A stretch of DNA of 5,255 nucleotides from Alphaproteobacteria bacterium (GTDB lineage: Bacteria > Pseudomonadota > Alphaproteobacteria > Micavibrionales > UBA1664). Positions within the stretch are counted from its first letter, which is position 1. Each line of letters opens with the position of its first letter. This document shows positions 1 to 5,003 of this stretch, in pieces. The position numbers and the translations under genes are program-made. The notes beneath the pieces were generated by a model. The model had not been told where the DNA came from, ran no database searches, and worked only from the letters and a program-made list of their open reading frames with translations. Location: positions 1-5,255 of the forward strand of contig JAUHXB010000107.1 in NCBI GenBank assembly GCA_030427215.1. Direction: 5' to 3'.

Positions 1-420
1 GCGGGCCAAGATGGTGCTAATGGACATGGGTCTATTGCAACAGTTTCTCCGGATGGTTCAACAGTGTCATTAAGCGGGAACGTATGGAAAAAAATCGATT
101 ATCCTTACACATTGACGGCAAACACAATTTTGTCATTTGAATTTAGAACGGATGCCTTGCTTGAAGTTCAAGGCATTGGCTTTGATACAGATACAAATGT
201 ATCAAATGGTCTTTATGGGTATCAAATTTTTGGTGATCAAATTTGGTCTGGTGCAGATCAATCATTCCGCACATATCAATTGGGTGATGGTTGGGTTCGA
301 TATGATATTCCAATCGGTTCGGATTATACAGGCGCAATTGCTAACCTAACTTTAATAGCAGACAATGATGATGGTGACCTGGGAACAACAGAATTTCGTA
401 ACGTGAATTTTTATGAATCT
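1..420 (+). repeat. Carbohydrate-binding-like beta module, copy 1 (N-terminally cut by the window)
   Basis: About 140 residues with a GNVWKKI motif at the start (Trp codon at 85), then IGFDTD, LGDGW, a tripeptide like IPI/IPV followed by G, and a closing FRNV-x-x-YE (Phe codon at 394). The same ordered landmarks recur in the second copy. The alternating hydrophobic pattern and conserved Trp, Asp and Gly residues fit a jelly-roll sugar-binding module of the kind attached to secreted hydrolases and adhesins. I cannot assign a numbered CBM family, and ligand binding is inference. Confidence 0.6.
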
Positions 421-3357
421 GGTGCGATCCTTGATCTCAATGAAGGCAACACATTCAACATTACAACCGCGCATATTAATTCAGTCGATGTGGATGATAG
501 TGGCATAGGACTAACCTATAACATTACTAATCAGAGAAACGGTAACGTTCAAGTTTCTAACGTTAATGCAGCATTTTTCACTCAAGATGATTTGGATAAT
601 GGCCTTGTGACGTTCGTCCATGATGGAACAGAAACACTCAACGCAGGGTTTGATATTGAGTTGGTTGACGGTTTGGAACATGGTGCAGTCGCGCAAAACG
701 ATACGTTCAACCTGATTATCAATCCAGTGAATGACGATACGGTTATTAACACAAACAACACAATTACATTGGCAGAAAACGCAACAACACAAATATCATC
801 CGCCGATTTAAATATTACGGATGTGGATGATAGCCCCAATGATGTTGTTATCAATATAACGTCCGCACCAACCGATGGTCGCGTTGTTCTTGTCAGTGAT
901 CTTGCCTCACCCATCACATCATTCACACTGGCGCAATTGAATGCAGGGGATGTGCGTTACGTGCATGAAGGTGCGGAAAATCCTGCTGACTCATTTAATT
1001 TCACGGTCACGGATGGTGATTATACGTCGGGTGCCCAACCCTTTAATTTTACGATTACACCTGTCAATGATGACACAGCTTTAACCGTTAATAACCCAGT
1101 GAACATTACCGAAAGCGGGACAGCCGCATTGTCGAATGCCGTTTTAAACACTACCGACCCTGATAATACGCAGGCCGAACGAACATTTACAATTACAGAT
1201 AAAACCAATGGCTGGGTTGAATTAACAACCGATCCTGGGTTCCCCATATCATCATTTACACAAAATGACGTTGCCAACGGACGTGTTTTATTCCGTCATG
1301 ATGGATCAGGCGCAGGCACAGCTTCATTTGATTTTTCCGTCAGTGACCCAACAGGCGCGGCAACAACAGGCACGTTTAATTTAAATGTGAATACCCCCGT
1401 CAATGAAGGTCCCATTGTTGCGATCACAGATGGCGCCCCCACGACAATCGATTTTTCAACGACCGTCATATCACCTTATGGCGCAGGTGGTGCAGGCGAT
1501 GGGCAAGGCGCAACATTAACCGAATTTGATGTATCCAGCGATGGATCAGTGCTAACAGTCTATGGCAATGCTTGGAAAAAAATTCCACTGCCAATGACCT
1601 TAACAGCCGATACGGTTTTGACCTTTGATTTCCGCAGTACAAAGGAAGGCGAAATCCACGCCATCGGATTTGATAATAATGATAATGTTACGGATTCATC
1701 AACGCCTGCGGGGGCATTCTTTGAATTATTTGGAACGGATGCAAATGGGCTGTTTAATCAAACTTATAACACATATTCTTTGGGCGATGGATGGACACGG
1801 TTTGAAATTCCGGTCGGTGACACGTTCACAGGCGGTGTCACAGATTTATTCTTTACCGCAGATGACGATGTTGGCGGTGGTGCAGATGGTATTTCGCAAT
1901 TTAGGAATGTGTCTGTTTACGAGGCTAATCCAACAATCACAATGAATGAGGGTGGCACGCTTCCTCTTACAAATGCAAATTTAAATGTCTTTGATACGGA
2001 TCATAATGCAGCAAATTTAACTTATAATGTGACAGGAACAACACATGGTCATGTTGCATTAAATGGGGCTTTAACAACAACATTCACTCAAGACGATATC
2101 AATAATGGACGCGTCACATTTGTTCATGATGGATCGGAAACGATTACTGCAGACTTCACCTTTACGGTGACGGACGGAACAATCACCACCGCCGTCGAAA
2201 CATTATCTTTAATTGTTACCCCTGTGCAAGACCCTGTATCACTTGTTCTCAATACAGGTACAACAGTGAATGAACATGGCAATGTCACAATTACAAATTT
2301 AATGTTGGATTCAACAGATGTTGATAGTACAGATAGCGATATCACTTACATTGTCAATTCAGTTTCAAACGGCCATATCGAAGTAGGGGGCATTGCGCGC
2401 AATGATTTCACACAAATTGATATCGATAATGGTGACGTTATATTTGTCCATGATGGGTCGGAAACAACAACTGCATCGTTTGATTTTAGTGTGAGTGACA
2501 CAATTAGTGCCGCAACAAACGCAACATTTTCTATGACTGCCGTCCCGACCAATGACACGCCATATGACCTGCACTTAAGTGATAAAGATGTCAGTGAAAG
2601 AGACGCACCAGGAAGAATGATTGGTACATTAACAACATCGGATGTTGATTTACCTGGTGATACATTCACATACACGATTATGAATGATCCTTCCGCGGCA
2701 TTCAGTATCGTTGGTAATCAATTAATGTTGAATGCACCGATCAGTTTTGCTGCTTTTCCAACGGTAGATTTAATGATTCAAACAGACGATGGAAATGGTG
2801 GAACATTTGATCAGATGTTCACAATTGATGTCGAACGTGTTGATGATGGAAATGTTTCCATACCTAATGATCCTAATTTTGGAGGCGTTGGGCGTGGGTT
2901 GTTAGAAGAGCGCAAAATTTTTGAATCAGATTCTTCTCCGCTTATTCAAAATTTTGTGAATGGTGATGGGAATGCTTATTACGGTGAAACAAGCCTTGGG
3001 CAGATTATTCGTGAAAACACAACATTCGAAATCGCGTCATTATTGGATGGAGATACATCGCAACAATCATCCAATATTTTATTTGAACCAACAGAGACCA
3101 ATACGCAATTACCAGAATCTGAATTATCAGAAACACAAAGCCACTATACCCGTATGATCGATTTCTTAAAATCAACAGAGGCATTCTCTGGTGATGGTAC
3201 AAATAACGACAACCCACAAGACAGTAACGAAGAAATTAGTCTGGATATCAAAACAATTGAGGATCAATTTGATAATATCCTCACCTATCATGAACAACGT
3301 GCAATTGATTTGGTAAAAGCCCTTAAGAATAACATCGACACAAATCCGTCTCAGTAA
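1..3357 (+). CDS. Giant multidomain adhesin-like protein with CSPG/cadherin repeats (C-terminal part, 5' partial)
   Basis: The frame is open from base 1 to the TAA at 3355-3357, giving 1118 codons. The GTG at 64 lies inside a recognisable module whose first part is upstream of it, so the true start is off the left edge. Domain order (window residues): carbohydrate-binding-like module 1-140; CSPG/cadherin-like repeats about 144-250, 251-362 and 363-471; second copy of the module about 480-642; CSPG-type repeats about 644-749 and 750-855; cadherin-type domain about 854-950; acidic tail to 1118. Each CSPG-type repeat carries an Asp-rich DVDD/DPDN/DTDH-like turn, typical of calcium-binding linkers, and a version of the motif FTQDDIDNGxVxFVHDGSE. 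Known members of such families are large secreted or cell-surface proteins used in adhesion, biofilm or polysaccharide binding. That role here is inferred. No RTX nonapeptides, LPXTG motif or transmembrane segment is seen, so the export route cannot be read. Confidence is high for the gene and moderate for the adhesin role. Confidence 0.93.
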   Translation, partial: AGQDGANGHGSIATVSPDGSTVSLSGNVWKKIDYPYTLTANTILSFEFRTDALLEVQGIGFDTDTNVSNGLYGYQIFGDQIWSGADQSFRTYQLGDGWVRYDIPIGSDYTGAIANLTLIADNDDGDLGTTEFRNVNFYESGAILDLNEGNTFNITTAHINSVDVDDSGIGLTYNITNQRNGNVQVSNVNAAFFTQDDLDNGLVTFVHDGTETLNAGFDIELVDGLEHGAVAQNDTFNLIINPVNDDTVINTNNTITLAENATTQISSADLNITDVDDSPNDVVINITSAPTDGRVVLVSDLASPITSFTLAQLNAGDVRYVHEGAENPADSFNFTVTDGDYTSGAQPFNFTITPVNDDTALTVNNPVNITESGTAALSNAVLNTTDPDNTQAERTFTITDKTNGWVELTTDPGFPISSFTQNDVANGRVLFRHDGSGAGTASFDFSVSDPTGAATTGTFNLNVNTPVNEGPIVAITDGAPTTIDFSTTVISPYGAGGAGDGQGATLTEFDVSSDGSVLTVYGNAWKKIPLPMTLTADTVLTFDFRSTKEGEIHAIGFDNNDNVTDSSTPAGAFFELFGTDANGLFNQTYNTYSLGDGWTRFEIPVGDTFTGGVTDLFFTADDDVGGGADGISQFRNVSVYEANPTITMNEGGTLPLTNANLNVFDTDHNAANLTYNVTGTTHGHVALNGALTTTFTQDDINNGRVTFVHDGSETITADFTFTVTDGTITTAVETLSLIVTPVQDPVSLVLNTGTTVNEHGNVTITNLMLDSTDVDSTDSDITYIVNSVSNGHIEVGGIARNDFTQIDIDNGDVIFVHDGSETTTASFDFSVSDTISAATNATFSMTAVPTNDTPYDLHLSDKDVSERDAPGRMIGTLTTSDVDLPGDTFTYTIMNDPSAAFSIVGNQLMLNAPISFAAFPTVDLMIQTDDGNGGTFDQMFTIDVERVDDGNVSIPNDPNFGGVGRGLLEERKIFESDSSPLIQNFVNGDGNAYYGETSLGQIIRENTTFEIASLLDGDTSQQSSNILFEPTETNTQLPESELSETQSHYTRMIDFLKSTEAFSGDGTNNDNPQDSNEEISLDIKTIEDQFDNILTYHEQRAIDLVKALKNNIDTNPSQ
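430..1413 (+). repeat. Three tandem CSPG/cadherin-like repeats (about 430-750, 751-1086, 1087-1413)
   Basis: Three consecutive units of about 107-112 codons. Each begins with a short strand carrying an NEG-, AEN- or TES-like turn, passes a DVDD or DPDN acidic turn, then a line resembling F(T/A)QxDxxNGxVxFxHDG, and ends with an F(N/D)F or FD(I/F) strand and a P-V-N-(D/E) linker. This matches the bacterial version of chondroitin sulfate proteoglycan (cadherin_3-like) repeats, which form rod-like calcium-stabilised stalks. The acidic linkers PVNDDT (units 1 and 2) and PVNEGP (unit 3) mark the boundaries. Units are similar in protein but diverged in DNA, so this is not a recent amplification. Confidence 0.75.
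1438..1929 (+). repeat. Carbohydrate-binding-like beta module, copy 2 (complete)
   Basis: This is the complete counterpart of the module at the left edge. It has a Gly/Ala-rich lead (AGGAGDGQG), GNAWKKI (Trp codon at 1573), IHAIGFDNNDNV, YSLGDGW, IPVGDTFTGG, a run of Asp (ADDDVG) and closing FRNVSVYE (Phe codon at 1900). From Trp to the closing Phe it is 327 bases, against 309 in copy 1, so six codons differ in length. The distance between equivalent Trp codons is 1488 bases, or 496 codons. This suggests a super-repeat of one module plus three stalk repeats. Confidence 0.65.
1930..2568 (+). repeat. Two tandem CSPG/cadherin-like repeats (about 1930-2247, 2248-2565)
   Basis: Two further stalk units of about 106 codons follow the second carbohydrate-binding-like module. 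They open with MNEGG and VNEHG, carry DTDHN and DVDST acidic turns, and contain FTQDDINNG and FTQIDIDNG, each followed by FVHDGSET. They resemble the first unit (430-750) more than units two and three in the FVHDG line. After the second module there are only two stalk units, not three. The array then changes to a cadherin-type domain. Confidence 0.75.
2560..2850 (+). other. Cadherin-type domain within the adhesin
   Basis: About 95 residues matching the bacterial cadherin pattern: VSERDAPG, then IGTLTTSDVD, then FTYTIMNDPSAAFSIVGNQL, a Leu/Ile-rich strand, and MIQTDDGNGGTFDQMFTIDV before a V-D-D linker. The DVD and QTDDGNGGT elements sit where cadherins hold calcium-binding Asp residues. It is the last folded unit I can recognise before the tail, and probably acts as a membrane-distal or linker Ig-like domain. 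Calcium binding is inferred from the motif. Confidence 0.8.
2851..3354 (+). other. C-terminal tail of the adhesin, acidic and without recognised domain
   Basis: About 168 residues with no repeat homology to the rest of the protein. It is rich in Asn, Asp, Glu, Gln and Ser. It starts with VSIPNDPNFGG, holds ENTTFEIASLLDGD in the middle, and ends in a likely amphipathic helix near IEDQFDNILTYHEQRAIDLV before a short polar end. There is no glycine-aspartate RTX repeat, sortase motif, hydrophobic anchor or barrel-like C-terminus. The position suits a secretion or targeting signal for an uncleaved type I-style substrate, but nothing in the sequence proves this. Confidence 0.45.
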
Positions 3358-3358
3358 T

Positions 3359-3391
3359 TGGTAGCGAGGGGCGGATTTGAACCGCCGACAC
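3359..3391 (-). other. tRNA 3'-end fragment, putative attachment site (attR/attL-type scar)
   Basis: Read on the minus strand, this is GTGTC (variable-loop-like), a 5-bp stem GGCGG/CCGCC closing the canonical T loop TTCAAAT, then CCTCGCT as acceptor 3' strand, discriminator A and encoded CCA. No matching 5' acceptor strand (AGCGAGG or GGCGAGG), D arm or anticodon arm is found in the following 200 bases, so this is not a working tRNA gene. A displaced tRNA 3' end is the classic duplication left by tyrosine-recombinase elements that integrate into tRNA genes. In that geometry the island lies on the 5' side of the fragment, which is to the right here. Amino-acid identity cannot be told from this part. 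An elongator Met or Phe tRNA would fit the GTGTC loop, but this is a guess. Confidence 0.7.
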
Positions 3392-3457
3392 ATGGCCGAA
3401 TTGAAGACACAAGATATAGATTCAACAACGCGCACTCTGTGACACTTTAATACACGC

Positions 3458-3477
3458 AAAAACACCGCCGAAAGCGG
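3458..3477 (-). terminator. Possible minus-strand intrinsic terminator
   Basis: On the minus strand a short all-G/C stem CCGC-TTTCG-GCGG is followed by TG and five T residues. The stem is only 4 bp, so termination may be weak. No minus-strand gene is seen just upstream of it in that reading direction, because the HNH gene runs on the plus strand. It could protect the boundary, or be what remains of a lost minus-strand gene near the element's end. Confidence 0.35.
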
Positions 3478-3513
3478 GCCGCGTGCCGATAGACATTTTG
3501 CATTATCGTGCAT

Positions 3514-3572
3514 TGTGTTTACCTGAAAAAGAATATGTTGTATTAAACAACGGTAAACACGAGGTAAACACA
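3514..3572. repeat. Inverted and tandem GGTAAACAC repeats beside the attachment scar
   Basis: TGTGTTTACCT at 3514-3524 is a perfect 11-base inverse of AGGTAAACACA at 3562-3572. A third copy, GGTAAACAC, lies at 3552-3560 in the same orientation as the right one and exactly 11 bases from it, about one helical turn. Phased short repeats 120-180 bases from a tRNA scar resemble arm-type binding sites of tyrosine integrases or excisionase sites. The alternative is an operator, since the repeats sit directly upstream of the HNH start codon and flank a possible promoter. Confidence 0.6.
3518..3546 (+). promoter_or_regulatory. Possible sigma70-type promoter for the HNH gene
   Basis: TTTACC and TATTAA are separated by 17 bases, and each matches four of six consensus positions. 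Initiation would fall near 3553, about 35 bases before the ATG at 3590. The -35-like box lies inside the left repeat and the start region inside the tandem repeats, so a protein bound to them would block this promoter. The match is modest in A+T-rich DNA, so this is tentative. Confidence 0.3.
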
Positions 3573-3589
3573 GAGTAAGAAGATACAAA

Positions 3590-4447
3590 ATGGCATTTTA
3601 CTGGGTTAATATCGGCAAAACATTTCAAGAAGTTGAAAAACATGGTTTTCTTTGGGCCCCGGCTTATAACATAAATAAAAAAGGTAATCGTACCCTACCT
3701 GCTGGGTGGAAACATGTGCCGAAAGTTAAAAAAGGCGATATTCTCTTTTGTAATCTTGGGGGTCATGTCAAGTATATAGCTGAAGCTGACAAAGATGCTT
3801 ATCGATGCGAAAGACCTATTAATAAAGAATATAAAACATGGAAAAATGACGGTTATAAAATAGAGGTCTCTATAACAAATCTTGCTGTTCCAACTCCAAT
3901 CGGCAATTTTATTAACGAATTTATCGATCTACATAACCACAAGACCAGCCCTAAGCTTTTTAATGTTAATAGTGGGGTTACAGAAAATTATCTTTATTAT
4001 TTGGGCAATGAGGCTGGAGTTTATTTAATAAACCAAGTTAGCGGATTCAGATCAAAAAACGCCGCTATTTCTGCCGATAGTGATCTGGATGACGAAAGAG
4101 GTAAAACTCTTTCTCAAACAGAAAGAAAACAATTTAAATGGCACAAGGTTTATGAAGGACGTGTGAACACTAAAAAAGTAAAAGATATCCTTAAGCATAC
4201 ATGCCAGGCTTGCAAGTTTACTTTTACTGATATGTATGGAGATTTAGGTAAAGACTTTATAGAAGCCCATCATTTAGTGCCTTATTCTGAACTGAAGGAG
4301 GGGGAGCAAAGAAAGCTAAATATAGAAAAAGATTTTGTTGTACTATGCGCAAATTGCCATCGAATGATACATAGAATGGAAAATCCTGATGATATATCGG
4401 GTTTGCGTTTATTAATTGAAAAAACACAGAGAAAAACTAAAATTTAA
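3590..4447 (+). CDS. HNH endonuclease with N-terminal EVE/PUA-like domain (McrA-like, probable modification-dependent restriction enzyme)
   Basis: 285 residues. The N-terminal half follows the pattern of the EVE/PUA-like domain found in HNH restriction proteins: YWVN at residues 4-7, FLWAPAYN at 20-27, a W at 40, KKGDILF at 47-53, and an IAEADKDAY strand at 63-71, followed by W84 and GYKIEV. Such domains are known or proposed to read modified bases. The C-terminal half is a zinc-bound HNH nuclease: C205-x-x-C208, EAHHLVP at 225-231 with His227/His228, then LCANCHRMIH at 252-261 giving Cys253, Cys256, His257 and His261. Asp248 stands where many HNH enzymes have the central Asn; I recall this as common in this subfamily. 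The likely action is cleavage of foreign modified DNA in the cytoplasm. The ATG is preceded by a weak purine run, AAGAAG, at 3577-3582. The gene converges on the Mrr-type gene, 22 bases away. Family assignment is firm; the target is inferred. Confidence 0.88.
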   Translation: MAFYWVNIGKTFQEVEKHGFLWAPAYNINKKGNRTLPAGWKHVPKVKKGDILFCNLGGHVKYIAEADKDAYRCERPINKEYKTWKNDGYKIEVSITNLAVPTPIGNFINEFIDLHNHKTSPKLFNVNSGVTENYLYYLGNEAGVYLINQVSGFRSKNAAISADSDLDDERGKTLSQTERKQFKWHKVYEGRVNTKKVKDILKHTCQACKFTFTDMYGDLGKDFIEAHHLVPYSELKEGEQRKLNIEKDFVVLCANCHRMIHRMENPDDISGLRLLIEKTQRKTKI

Positions 4448-4469
4448 TTAGACATATAGAATATGCTGT

Positions 4470-5003
4470 TTACAAGTCGATGATTTCTAAAACCCAATTT
4501 CCAAATTTATCAGCTGTTAAATCTATAATATCTTTTGCTGATCTAAATCCTTCTATTTCTTCTCGAGTAAAAACCAAAATTTGTATTCCATCATTGGTTT
4601 TAGCTCTTTGTATTATATCTCTAGCTGCCGTTTTATCATCGGCATTACCTGTAATTCCATTCGCAGCAAATAAAATCCCAGTATCAACTTTTAAATCTCT
4701 TAATTTATCTCTAAAAACCCTTAGTTCAGCAGAGCCTACTGGAGCTATCCAATTTTTACATTCAAAAATGAGTATATTAGATAAAAATGAAAAGCCATCG
4801 TTTGGTTTAGCGTTAAATAAAACAACATCAACCTCCATGGATCCTGCACTGTTAACCACATTAGTCTTTATGTGCCTAACGCCATTTACTTTACAAAAAG
4901 ATATTTTTGCTACTTCTTCTAAAGCATCGCCTTTTTGTTTATTGTTACCTTGCTCAGCTGAGATCAATAAATTAGCTATTTTTCGATAAGGAAAGTTTGA
5001 CAT
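4470..5003 (-). CDS. Short Mrr-type PD-(D/E)XK restriction endonuclease-like protein
   Basis: 177 residues, essentially one catalytic domain. Seen in order: KGDALEEVAKISF (24-36) with the helix-one Glu; GSMEVDVVLFN (54-64) with Asp59; and the catalytic strand ILIFECKNW (77-85) with Glu81 and Lys83. These are followed by TGILFAANGITG (108-119) and a final ILVFTREEIEGF (142-153). This is the Mrr_cat layout, found in type IV restriction enzymes and related DNA-processing nucleases. The protein has no winged-helix or other DNA-recognition domain, unlike full-length Mrr (about 300 residues), so it may need a partner. Its ATG overlaps the stop of the preceding minus-strand gene by one base, with a good ribosome site, so the two are probably cotranslated. 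The plus-strand reading frame over the same bases lacks any recognisable motif and is a shadow. The target is unknown. Confidence 0.82.
   Translation of the reverse strand: MSNFPYRKIANLLISAEQGNNKQKGDALEEVAKISFCKVNGVRHIKTNVVNSAGSMEVDVVLFNAKPNDGFSFLSNILIFECKNWIAPVGSAELRVFRDKLRDLKVDTGILFAANGITGNADDKTAARDIIQRAKTNDGIQILVFTREEIEGFRSAKDIIDLTADKFGNWVLEIIDL

Noticed and set aside
64..66. GTG as the start codon of the adhesin
   Set aside because: The frame is open to base 1, and the preceding 21 codons align with the beginning of the second carbohydrate-binding-like module, so coding clearly continues upstream.
511..1277. Minus-strand open frames opposite the adhesin repeats
   Set aside because: They are Ser/Val/Thr-rich or Cys-rich antisense of a repetitive Thr/Asp/Asn-rich gene. 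They have no motifs, and similar antisense frames recur opposite other repeats (2124-2675).
3359..3440. A complete tRNA or tmRNA acceptor piece on the minus strand
   Set aside because: Only the T arm and acceptor 3' strand are present. No pairing 5' strand, D arm, anticodon arm or tmRNA-like sequence could be found next to it.
3514..3572. CRISPR-like repeats
   Set aside because: Units are only 9-11 bases, there are three copies in mixed orientation, and there are no spacers of regular length.
3172..3588. Minus-strand 138-codon frame across the intergenic region
   Set aside because: It runs through the tRNA fragment, the hairpin and the adhesin 3' end. Its translation has no recognisable domain, and its start lies beside the HNH start without a convincing ribosome site.
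4448..4469. Bidirectional terminator between the convergent HNH and Mrr-type genes
   Set aside because: The 22-base gap is A+T-rich and shows no stem-loop I can support.
4480..4989. Plus-strand 169-codon frame opposite the Mrr-type gene
   Set aside because: The minus strand gives a clear PD-(D/E)XK protein with a good ribosome site and coupling. The plus-strand product is a Ser/Leu-rich antisense without motifs.
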